Below are positions 57,255-64,000 of a stretch of DNA of 64,000 nt, in pieces. The notes beneath the pieces are model-generated. The model was given only the letters and a program-made list of their open reading frames with translations, did no database searches and had not been told where the DNA came from. This stretch comes from Staphylococcus argenteus. GTDB lineage: Bacteria > Bacillota > Bacilli > Staphylococcales > Staphylococcaceae. The position numbers and the translations under genes were made by a program. The stretch is taken from NCBI RefSeq assembly GCF_000236925.1, contig NC_016941.1, positions 2,244,566 through 2,308,565 of the forward strand, in the 5' to 3' direction. The first letter of the stretch is position 1. The number at the start of each line of letters is the position of its first letter.

Positions 57255-57677
57255 ATGACAACAGAAATGAACGATGCAACAACTCATCAACCAAACCGCA
57301 AATCGAATGATGAGAATATTATGGCGATGCTTATCTATTTATTAAGTTTATTCACAACTATAATTGGACCACTAATTATATGGTTATTAAAAAAAGATGA
57401 ATCGAAGTTAGTTAATCGTGCTGGAAAAAATTATCTTAACTTTATGATTTCATATATTATTTGGTCTATCGTTTTAGTCGTTATCACTTTAATAGGTGTT
57501 TTCCTAATTGCTACCGATATAAATTTCATTACAATTATAGGTTTCATCATTATGTTTATTGGTATTTTATCAATATTCGCATACTCAATATTATCTTTTG
57601 TTTTCACAATAATTGCATGCGTAAAATCTTATAATGGTGAAGAATATATCATACCTTTAACTATTCGTTTTATTTAA
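57255..57677 (+). CDS. DUF4870-family membrane protein
   Basis: A 140-residue protein with three to four helices. The pattern ENIMAMLIYLLSLFTTIIGPLIIWLLKKDESKLVNRAGKN matches the DUF4870 family (short helix, G-P-L-I-W, then a lysine-rich loop ending in an acidic or N-F helix). The ATG at 57255 has AAAGGAG eight bases upstream. An extended -10 (TGTTATAGT near 57209-57217) precedes it. Function unknown. Terminator at 57727. Confidence 0.82.
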   Translation: MTTEMNDATTHQPNRKSNDENIMAMLIYLLSLFTTIIGPLIIWLLKKDESKLVNRAGKNYLNFMISYIIWSIVLVVITLIGVFLIATDINFITIIGFIIMFIGILSIFAYSILSFVFTIIACVKSYNGEEYIIPLTIRFI

Positions 57678-57726
57678 ACATATTACAAATAAACATTTCC
57701 TATTAATTTCCTGTTAATCTCATTGT

Positions 57727-57770
57727 AACTTTGGCTAATTTTTATTACAAAATTAGTCAAAGTTTTTTTA
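57727..57770 (+). terminator. Terminator of the DUF4870 gene
   Basis: AACTTTGGCTAATTTT and AAAATTAGTCAAAGTT form a stem of about 15 pairs, then T6. Confidence 0.88.
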
Positions 57771-57774
57771 TTCT

Positions 57775-57791
57775 TTTACAAAACAATAACA
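57775..57791 (-). promoter_or_regulatory. WalR-type site upstream of the second CHAP gene
   Basis: Reads TGTTAT-TGTTT-TGTAAA on the minus strand, fitting TGTWAH-N5-TGTWAH. It lies about 120 bases before the ATG. Confidence 0.6.
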
Positions 57792-57912
57792 TTCCCCACA
57801 AACGTGATTAATTTTGTTAAAGTAACTATTGTCATCAATCGAGATGTGAGAATAAAACAGTCGCTACGTTTTATTTATAAAAAAAGATATAGAACTTTGG
57901 AGGACTTTATTC

Positions 57913-58419
57913 ATGAAAAAATTAGTAACAGCAACTACATTAACAGCAGGTATCGGTACAGCATTAGTAGGTCACGCACATCATGCAGATGCTGCTGAAA
58001 ATTATACAAATTATAATAACTACAACTATAATTACAACACGACTCAAACAACAACTACTACAACAACTACAACTACAACTTCATCAATTTCACATGCAGG
58101 TAACTTATATACAGCTGGTCAATGTACTTGGTATGTATATGATAAAGTAGGCGGTGAAATCGGTTCTACTTGGGGCAATGCTAACAACTGGGCTTCAGCT
58201 GCTCAAAGTGCTGGATTCACAGTAAACCATACACCTTCTAAAGGGGCTATTCTACAATCATCTGAAGGACCATTTGGTCATGTTGCATATGTTGAAAGTG
58301 TTAACAGTGATGGTTCAGTAACAATTTCAGAAATGAACTATAGTGGTGGTCCATTCTCAGTAAGTTCAAGAACTATTTCAGCTAGTGAAGCTGGTAACTA
58401 CAACTACATTCATATTTAA
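57913..58419 (+). CDS. Secreted CHAP-domain amidase, SsaA-like
   Basis: A 168-residue secreted cell-wall hydrolase related to SsaA. Signal peptide residues 1-27 (cleavage after ADA). A short Asn/Tyr-rich region is followed by a run of consecutive threonines (about residues 48-58), then the CHAP domain with catalytic Cys in [15 protein letters not shown] (about 74) and His in [10 protein letters not shown] (about 125). It lacks the long Tyr/Asn repeat of SsaA. GGAGG precedes the ATG. Known in S. aureus as an exported WalKR-regulated protein. It stands alone; terminator at 58492. Confidence 0.9.
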   Translation: MKKLVTATTLTAGIGTALVGHAHHADAAENYTNYNNYNYNYNTTQTTTTTTTTTTTSSISHAGNLYTAGQCTWYVYDKVGGEIGSTWGNANNWASAAQSAGFTVNHTPSKGAILQSSEGPFGHVAYVESVNSDGSVTISEMNYSGGPFSVSSRTISASEAGNYNYIHI

Positions 58420-58491
58420 AGAGTATTTTGGTACATATCACTTGGATATTTTGTCCGGTAAATATGTTATCGATAACTATCGAGCTTTCCT

Positions 58492-58512
58492 GTTTAGGAT
58501 AAGCTCTTTTTT
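58492..58512 (+). terminator. Terminator of the second CHAP gene
   Basis: GAGCTTTCCTGTTTAGGAT with arms GAGCTT and AAGCTC plus TCCT/AGGA pairs, followed by T6. Confidence 0.78.
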
Positions 58513-58629
58513 ATATTCACAATTAATTCATCGTACTTTTTAACATTGTTAAATATATTCATTACTTCCCCTACCCCACTATTAAAAGTACACGCTTACA
58601 CCGTTGATATGCAACAAATCACGACATAG

Positions 58630-58658
58630 TTGTATACAGTCTAATCTTCTACTATACT
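58630..58658 (+). promoter_or_regulatory. Promoter of the hydroxyacid dehydrogenase
   Basis: TTGTAT (58630-58635), 17-base spacer, TATACT (58653-58658). The transcript starts just before the AGGAG site of the gene. Confidence 0.68.
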
Positions 58659-58679
58659 AGATTAAAAGGAGTGAGCTTT

Positions 58680-59633
58680 ATGGAAAAAGTTTATGTTGCT
58701 GGTGCCATACCAGAAGTAGGTTTAAAACTTTTACAAGAACATTTTGAAGTCGAAATGTATGAAGGTAAAGGGTTAGTCGATAAAGACACTTTAGTTAAAG
58801 GTGTACAAGGTGCGACTGCTTTAATCAGTTTATTATCAACAAACGTCGATAAAGATGTTATCGATGCTGGTAAAGACTTAAAAATCATCGCCAACTATGG
58901 TGCAGGTTTTAATAATATTGATATTGAATATGCACGTGAAAAAAATATAGATGTTACAAATACACCAAAGGCTTCAACAAATGCAACTGCTGATTTAACA
59001 ATTGGCTTAGTTCTTGCTGTTGCTAGACGCATTGTTGAAGGTGATGAGTTATCACGTACAACTGGTTTTGACGGATGGGCACCTTTATTTTTCAGAGGGC
59101 GCGAAGTATCTGGTAAAACAATCGGTATTATCGGTTTAGGCGAAATTGGTAGCGCCGTTGCACGCCGCGCCAGAGCATTTGACATGGACGTCTTATATAC
59201 TGGCCCTCATCGTAAAGAAGAAAAAGAACGTGAGATTGGTGCTAAATACGTAGATTTAGATACATTATTAAAAAATGCAGACTTTATCACAATAAATGCT
59301 GCTTATAATCCTAAATTACATCATCTAATTGATACAGAACAATTTAAAATGATGAAGCCAACAGCATATTTAATTAATGCATCACGAGGTCCAATCGTGC
59401 ATGAGGCTGCACTTGTTCAAGCTTTGAAACATAATGAAATTGAAGGTGCTGCACTTGATGTATACGAATTCGAACCAGAAATTACGGATGACTTAAAATC
59501 ACTTAAAAATGTAGTACTTACACCACATATTGGTAATGCTACATTTGAAGCTCGCGATATGATGTCAAAAATAGTTGCTAACGCCGCTATTAGCGCAGCT
59601 CAAGGTGAAAAGCCACAATTCGTGGTAAACTAA
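58680..59633 (+). CDS. D-isomer-specific 2-hydroxyacid dehydrogenase
   Basis: A 317-residue enzyme of the D-2-hydroxyacid dehydrogenase family, likely a glyoxylate/hydroxypyruvate reductase type. The cofactor motif is GLGEIGSAVARRARAF (about residues 150-165); the segment after it, TGPHRKEEK, has no acidic residue where NAD-specific enzymes have Asp, so NADPH is possible. The catalytic triad is seen as Arg in NASRGPIV, Glu in YEFEPEI and His in LTPHIGNAT. The start is at 58680, with AAAAGGAG; three in-frame codons upstream are not supported. Own promoter and terminator. Confidence 0.9.
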   Translation: MEKVYVAGAIPEVGLKLLQEHFEVEMYEGKGLVDKDTLVKGVQGATALISLLSTNVDKDVIDAGKDLKIIANYGAGFNNIDIEYAREKNIDVTNTPKASTNATADLTIGLVLAVARRIVEGDELSRTTGFDGWAPLFFRGREVSGKTIGIIGLGEIGSAVARRARAFDMDVLYTGPHRKEEKEREIGAKYVDLDTLLKNADFITINAAYNPKLHHLIDTEQFKMMKPTAYLINASRGPIVHEAALVQALKHNEIEGAALDVYEFEPEITDDLKSLKNVVLTPHIGNATFEARDMMSKIVANAAISAAQGEKPQFVVN

Positions 59634-59670
59634 ACATTTAATTATTACTTATTAAATCAAACAAAAACTC

Positions 59671-59712
59671 ACCCCGTATGTTGTAAATTCACTACAACAT
59701 ACGGGGTTTTTC
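59671..59712. terminator. Bidirectional terminator after the hydroxyacid dehydrogenase
   Basis: ACCCCGTATGTTGTA and TACAACATACGGGGT form a 15-base-pair stem, then TTTTTCG; A run on the other side serves the FAD monooxygenase. Confidence 0.88.
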
Positions 59713-59723
59713 GTATAGTTATT

Positions 59724-60848
59724 TTATTTTTCTTTTGATTTATATAAAAATTTAGTCTGACTTGCCGCTAGTGCATTCGGCATCATTTTCATGATACGGT
59801 TTCTTATTGCTACAATTAATCGGTTTCTATATTGGGCAATTTTGCCAATTTTTCTAGAGCGCTTAATTACTTTAGTAGTATGCTTAACTCGTAATTTATC
59901 ATAACGTTGTAATGCCTTTTCAAAATCATATGAATTAAAACAATTCACTAATACGATAGCATCTTCCATTGCCTGGCCAGCACCTTGCCCCATATTAGGA
60001 GTCGTTGCATGGGCCGCATCCCCTAATAAAATGGTACGTCCATAAACAAAAGATTTTAATGGTTTTAAATCGTAAATATTATGCAACAAAATACCAGTCT
60101 CACTTTGCTTGTCTAACACTTCTCTAACTTCGTTTGGATAATGATTAAAGTAGGCTTGTAAATGCGGTTTTCCAAATGCACTATATTTATGATTATTTTC
60201 CTTAGTATTAATAGTAATAAACCAATATGCTTGATTATTTAATAATGGAACAATACCTACTCTACCTTTTCTACCCCAATATTCTTTTGCACAGTCGGGA
60301 TGTTTCAAATCGATATCATCGACTAATCCTCTAAAACATGTATAACCTTGATATAATATCTTACTATCAGTATTTACAGATTGTCTTACTTTAGAATGAA
60401 TTCCATCAGCCCCAATACACAAATCAAATGCTTCACTTTCTTGATTAGCAAAATGTATCGTTACTTTATCTGTATCATTATCGATGTGAGTAACCTCATG
60501 TTTTGTGAAAATTGCATCATCTTTAACATATGATTTTATAATTTCAATTAGTGTTTGACGAGGTAAAGTCACATTTAATGTATTACTTTTTAATTTAACT
60601 GTAGATAATGGACGATCTTTGTCATCTAATATTGTCATCGTTGATAAGATTTGTCCTGCATTTTTAATGCCTTTTGCTAAATCATGATTACCTAGCTTTT
60701 TAAGCACATTATCTCCAATACCTATCCCAGCACCTATTTCATCAATAGAGTCATTTTTTTCAAAGACTTTAATAGTATGACCTTGCTCTTGTAATAATGC
60801 AGCTGCTGTTAATCCACCGATGCCTGCACCTATAATTGCTATCTTCAT
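59724..60848 (-). CDS. FAD-dependent monooxygenase family protein
   Basis: A 374-residue flavoprotein of the group A hydroxylase fold. The N-terminal dinucleotide motif is GAGIGGLTAAALLQEQG (residues 7-23), the second FAD/NAD(P)H motif is GADGIHSKVRQS (about 155) and the third is LLGDAAHATTPNMGQG (about 278), the GD motif. No substrate-specific motif recognised. It ends near the bidirectional terminator and its start faces the sagA terminator. The substrate is unknown; it could act on an aromatic acid or a quinone. Confidence 0.88.
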   Translation of the reverse strand: MKIAIIGAGIGGLTAAALLQEQGHTIKVFEKNDSIDEIGAGIGIGDNVLKKLGNHDLAKGIKNAGQILSTMTILDDKDRPLSTVKLKSNTLNVTLPRQTLIEIIKSYVKDDAIFTKHEVTHIDNDTDKVTIHFANQESEAFDLCIGADGIHSKVRQSVNTDSKILYQGYTCFRGLVDDIDLKHPDCAKEYWGRKGRVGIVPLLNNQAYWFITINTKENNHKYSAFGKPHLQAYFNHYPNEVREVLDKQSETGILLHNIYDLKPLKSFVYGRTILLGDAAHATTPNMGQGAGQAMEDAIVLVNCFNSYDFEKALQRYDKLRVKHTTKVIKRSRKIGKIAQYRNRLIVAIRNRIMKMMPNALAASQTKFLYKSKEK

Positions 60849-61128
60849 ATTGTCACCTCTATATTTTTCATTCTTTTCTATTTTATCACATGCGCTATTG
60901 TTTAAAAATGACCCTACTTATCAACTTATATATTGTTGTAAGATTTATTTTGTCTAATTTTAGCAATAAAAATGATGTAACAGCTATCAAAATCAATTTT
61001 ATCAAAAACGACATTAACGTACGTTCCTTATTCCTATAAATGTGTTTACGTATCTATACAAATTTAATCTATCGTTTTAAAATTTAAATCATCTTCACGA
61101 ATGTTCAATATTCCCATTAAAATACGCT
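60849..61128. other. Gene-free stretch upstream of the monooxygenase
   Basis: About 280 bases, AT-rich, holding the promoter region of the FAD monooxygenase. A 67-codon plus-strand frame at 60836 lacks a ribosome-binding site. Confidence 0.45.
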
Positions 61129-61165
61129 AAAGGAGCTTAAAACAATAAATTGTTCCAGCTCCTTT
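61129..61165. terminator. Hairpin after sagA
   Basis: AAAGGAGCT and AGCTCCTTT arms with inner AACAAT/ATTGTT pairs. The T run is weak on both sides; it lies 14 bases after the sagA stop. Confidence 0.62.
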
Positions 61166-61178
61166 GAACGTCGATGTC

Positions 61179-61955
61179 TTATTTATAATATGTTTGTCTA
61201 ATTTCATCTTTCTTTATACCAAACTCTTTATATGACTTGTCCATTAATTTTGCAATTTTATCTGGCCAATAAATATCACTCGCATATTGATGTTGTGCTG
61301 GATTTTCTGGATTCCAACGCATTTGATATAAATTCAATTGATTATTTTCAAAGTATTCATTACGAATGAACTTAGCTCCACCAAGAATCGCCTTATCTGG
61401 AGATGTCCATTGTTCCTTTTCCGCATAACTTTTCCCACTGCGAACAGCACTACTATCAAAAGCTCCTATACCAAAGAAGTTGTAATAGCGTTTCTTACCA
61501 TCTTTAATGCCTTGTGCTAATTCTGATTTGCCATTACCAGTTTCAACTAATGCATGACTCACAAGATATATGACATTAACCTCATATTTATCTTGGGCTT
61601 CTAGAAAAACTTTCCCTCGATTTTCTAAAATACCTTTACCTTTTAAAAGATGATTAACTTCAGATTCTGACATTGGCACTCTTTCTGTGATATCCATGTA
61701 TTTCATATCACTATCTTTATGTGAAATGGTCATTGCTTTAGCAATTTCATTATTATTTGCTTTAACAAATTTACCATGGTCTTCTTTAGTCTGAATGATG
61801 CCTTTCCCTTGTTGCATCGATACAGCTTGATCAAACGAATAATTTACATCATTTTTAAACAACCTTGTTTCATTCACAATAAGTAACACAGCAAATACAA
61901 CCAAAATGATCATTAATAGTAGCGTTGATATACGTAACTTGAATTTCTTCTTCAT
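61179..61955 (-). CDS. sagA: Membrane-anchored glucosaminidase SagA
   Basis: A 258-residue N-acetylglucosaminidase (GH73 family) that trims glycan strands in the S. aureus cell wall. An uncleaved N-terminal membrane anchor covers residues 10-28, after a basic start (MKKKFKLR). The GH73 domain has its catalytic glutamate in SHALVETGNGKSELAQGI (about residue 138) and NFFGIGAFDSSA (about 165) as a second signature, with YASDIYWPDKIAKLM near the end. Neighbour CHAP genes suggest a shared wall function. The gene order matches the S. aureus SagA locus. A small membrane gene follows upstream in transcription. Confidence 0.88.
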   Translation of the reverse strand: MKKKFKLRISTLLLMIILVVFAVLLIVNETRLFKNDVNYSFDQAVSMQQGKGIIQTKEDHGKFVKANNNEIAKAMTISHKDSDMKYMDITERVPMSESEVNHLLKGKGILENRGKVFLEAQDKYEVNVIYLVSHALVETGNGKSELAQGIKDGKKRYYNFFGIGAFDSSAVRSGKSYAEKEQWTSPDKAILGGAKFIRNEYFENNQLNLYQMRWNPENPAQHQYASDIYWPDKIAKLMDKSYKEFGIKKDEIRQTYYK

Positions 61956-61975
61956 ATAGACAAAACCTCATTTTC

Positions 61976-62227
61976 TTACTTAGACAATAAAAAATATGCC
62001 ACAACAATCGCTAATATTACGATTAAAAAAGAAGCGTTAACGATTACTTTCATCGTCGTTCTATCTCTGAACATCATATTAAAGACAACTAGACTAATTG
62101 ATAATGAAACAGCAAAAAAAGTAATAGCTAATACTAATTTCATCATAAATAAACAAACTAAACCTATGACTAATAAGGCATTTGATATTACAGCTGACGT
62201 TTTTAACATTCTCGAATTAATATGCAC
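61976..62227 (-). CDS. Small membrane protein of unknown function
   Basis: An 83-residue protein with three hydrophobic helices (about 10-28, 29-48 and 60-80). The best start is a GTG at 62227 with AAAGGG just upstream, somewhat close; an ATG six codons later is an alternative. It is 20 bases from sagA on the same strand, so the two are probably co-transcribed, with this gene first. No family recognised. Confidence 0.68.
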   Translation of the reverse strand: MHINSRMLKTSAVISNALLVIGLVCLFMMKLVLAITFFAVSLSISLVVFNMMFRDRTTMKVIVNASFLIVILAIVVAYFLLSK

Positions 62228-62351
62228 TCACCCTTTTTATTTAAATAACTTACATAATCATAATAATACATGATTTTTCATAGGCCTGTCGATGATTGAT
62301 TCACAATAGTACGTGATTTTTTTGTTTTTCAATATTATTCATTTATTCCAA

Positions 62352-62395
62352 TAAAAAGCACCTTTTTCAATTTTTATTGAAATAAAAAAAGTGCT
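62352..62395 (-). terminator. Terminator of the formate dehydrogenase operon
   Basis: AGCAC and GTGCT arms with inner TTTCAAT/ATTGAAA pairs; TTTTTATT follows on the minus strand. It lies 40 bases after the DUF1641 gene. Confidence 0.7.
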
Positions 62396-62435
62396 CCTAC
62401 ACTACTTGCATGTAGAAACACTTTCCATTGTGATT

Positions 62436-62909
62436 TTATTCTTCTCTAGACATACCTTTTAACATATTAAGCATGTAAGTTAAACTACGGTTCATGTCGT
62501 CATCTTTCAATACGCCCAATAGACTTCTTATAGTTGTCTTAGCATTTGGACTCGCTTGATTCGCAACGTGTAATCCTTTATTAACTTTATTTAGGAAGTC
62601 GCTTAAATCTGATACATTCAGTTCGCCTAATAAAAATACCATTGAAGCCATATTGGATAATAACCCTGTATAAATATCTTTGTTAAGTTCAACTGCAAAT
62701 TTATTTATAATAACTTGACGTCCTCGAATTGCTCCATTTAAAGCATCTAATAATTTTGCATCATCTAATGTTTTAATGAGCTTAATTGCTTTTAAAATAC
62801 TATCTTTGTTTGCAGCAATTGCTTCAGTAACTTCGTTCAAGCTTTCTAATTTTATTTGTTCTTCCGATTTTTCTAAGCGTCTAATTTTAGATGATATTCT
62901 CTCAGCCAT
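62436..62909 (-). CDS. DUF1641 protein, partner of formate dehydrogenase
   Basis: A 157-residue, mostly helical cytosolic protein. DUF1641 members are nearly always encoded after a formate dehydrogenase-like oxidoreductase. The segment LNGAIRGRQVIINKFAVELN (about 57-76) and NKGLHVANQASPNAKTTIRSLLGVL (about 110-135) match the family. It starts inside the fdhA stop (TAATG overlap), so the two are co-transcribed and translationally coupled. Its biochemical role is unknown; a small subunit or maturation factor is likely. Confidence 0.9.
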   Translation of the reverse strand: MAERISSKIRRLEKSEEQIKLESLNEVTEAIAANKDSILKAIKLIKTLDDAKLLDALNGAIRGRQVIINKFAVELNKDIYTGLLSNMASMVFLLGELNVSDLSDFLNKVNKGLHVANQASPNAKTTIRSLLGVLKDDDMNRSLTYMLNMLKGMSREE

Positions 62910-64000
62910 TATTTATCCACCTGATTTCCTGGGAAAACATAATCTGGACGTTCCCATTTTTTCTGTACTTGTACGCTGTACTGCGGGTGACGTTTTTTGT
63001 TTACACGGAAGTTATTTGGATTTAATGGTGATTTCCCACGTTTCGTAATGACTTCTAAACGACAACTAGTTCGTTTGTAAGATGGTGTATCCGTGTATTG
63101 ATCAACATCACTATTAGTTAATAAGTTAATTGCTCCTAAATCGCCATTTTCCATCGCATCATTGTTTAATGGAATATAGATTTCTTTACCTTTAACACGA
63201 TCTGTCACATGAACTTGTAATACCGCTTCTCCTGTTTCAGAAATCAACTTAACTTCTGCACCTTCATGAATGCCTCTATCTTCAGCAAGCTCTGGAGAAA
63301 TTTCAACAAATGCACGTGGCACTTTATATTTAATCATTGGTGTTTGATATGTCATGTTACCTTCATGGAAGTGTTCTAACAATCTTCCGTTATTTACATG
63401 AATATCATAAACATCATCTTGTTTAAAGAAGTTATCAAATGTTAATGGGAATAATTTCGCCTTACCATTATCAAAATTGAATCCTTCTAAATAAAGTATA
63501 GGTTCATCAGTGCCATCAGGTTGTACTGGCCATTGTAAACTATTGAATCCTTCTAAGCGATCATAACTTACCCCCGCATATAAAGGTGTTAAGCGTGCTA
63601 CTTCATCCATAATTTCACTAGGATGTTTGTAATTCCAATCAAACCCTAATCTATTAGCAATTGCTTGGAAGATTTTCCAGTCAGGTTTTGAATCACCAAG
63701 TGGTTCTAATGCTTGGTATAAACGTTGGATACGACGTTCGGTATTTGTAAAAGTACCGTCTTTTTCAAGTGAAGGACTTGCTGGTAATACAACATCTGCG
63801 TATGTTGCTGTGAATGTTAAAAATTCATCTTGTACTACCATGAAATCTAATTTTTCAAATGCAGCTTGTACAAAATTAATATTTGAATCTACAATACCTG
63901 TATCTTCACCATATAAGTACAATGAGTGTACTTCTCCGTCATGTATACCTTCTACCATTTCATGATTATCTTTACCAGCTTTTGGATTCAATTTAACGCC
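62909..64000 (-). CDS. fdhA: Molybdopterin-dependent formate dehydrogenase, C-terminal part
   Basis: The last 363 residues of a molybdopterin oxidoreductase that oxidises formate, cut off by the window edge. The frame is open at base 64000. [32 protein letters not shown] is the conserved pterin region, and the C-terminal molybdopterin-guanine-dinucleotide domain (about residues 210-330 of this fragment) includes [15 protein letters not shown] and the [13 protein letters not shown] strand. Full proteins of this type are close to 980 residues with iron-sulfur domains at the missing N-terminus. FdhD (35222) and the cofactor genes in this window are required for its activity. It is coupled to DUF1641. 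Confidence 0.92.
   Translation of the reverse strand, partial: GVKLNPKAGKDNHEMVEGIHDGEVHSLYLYGEDTGIVDSNINFVQAAFEKLDFMVVQDEFLTFTATYADVVLPASPSLEKDGTFTNTERRIQRLYQALEPLGDSKPDWKIFQAIANRLGFDWNYKHPSEIMDEVARLTPLYAGVSYDRLEGFNSLQWPVQPDGTDEPILYLEGFNFDNGKAKLFPLTFDNFFKQDDVYDIHVNNGRLLEHFHEGNMTYQTPMIKYKVPRAFVEISPELAEDRGIHEGAEVKLISETGEAVLQVHVTDRVKGKEIYIPLNNDAMENGDLGAINLLTNSDVDQYTDTPSYKRTSCRLEVITKRGKSPLNPNNFRVNKKRHPQYSVQVQKKWERPDYVFPGNQVDK

Noticed and set aside
60836..61039. A 67-codon plus-strand frame before sagA
   Set aside because: No ribosome-binding site, begins inside the monooxygenase gene on the opposite strand, no family resemblance.

Overview
The window is a contiguous piece of a low-GC Gram-positive chromosome, and gene content and order identify it as the Staphylococcus aureus complex. 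Markers include sarR, sarV and a two-domain SarA-family gene next to an rsp-like regulator, femX (fmhB), ssaA, sagA and fhuD2, together with the urease and molybdenum cofactor clusters. Several proteins (FemX, SsaA, the small CHAP protein) differ at scattered positions from the S. aureus versions I remember. A sibling such as S. argenteus, or a divergent S. aureus, is therefore possible, but I cannot settle this from memory. I see no prophage, insertion sequence, CRISPR array, tRNA or rRNA. This is core chromosome.

Layout. Positions 1-8964 hold the S10-spc ribosomal protein operon on the minus strand (rpsJ to rpmD, the last cut by the window edge), with a good sigma-A promoter and a leader of about 200 nt. 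Positions 9083-25452 carry membrane and housekeeping genes: a small membrane protein, a PbuG-type purine permease, topoisomerase III, an acetyltransferase, a GlcU sugar transporter, an AEC permease, a 54-residue coiled-coil protein, an orphan RND transporter, FemX, a glyoxalase-like protein and a MarR/MFS pair with a clear operator. sarV follows at 25.5-25.9 kb.

Positions 26507-36019 are a nearly complete molybdenum cofactor block: moaA-mobA-moaD-moaE-mobB-moeA, moaC, moeB-moaB, the molybdate importer modABC and fdhD. The likely customer, a molybdopterin formate dehydrogenase (fdhA plus a DUF1641 partner), begins at the right edge of the window (62436-64000).

Positions 36207-42048 hold a small secreted protein of unknown function, an acetyltransferase, a BirA-controlled bioY, a nucleoside hydrolase, the Fur-controlled siderophore lipoprotein fhuD2 and an acyl-CoA dehydrogenase. 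Positions 42263-48482 are the nickel urease system: a divergent urea channel and ureABCEFGD.

Positions 48673-52551 form a regulatory cluster (sarR, a PH-domain protein, sarY, an rsp-like gene). Positions 53159-62227 carry cell-wall genes (ssaA, a second CHAP protein, the glucosaminidase sagA) interleaved with an NhaC-type transporter plus opine-type dehydrogenase pair, a D-2-hydroxyacid dehydrogenase and an FAD monooxygenase. Both CHAP genes have a WalR-type direct repeat upstream, which links them to the WalKR cell-wall regulon.

No obviously new multi-gene system is visible. The best leads are the operator-like palindrome inside the moeB promoter, the opine dehydrogenase/NhaC pair, the unknown secreted 158-residue protein, and several hairpins not assigned to any gene.
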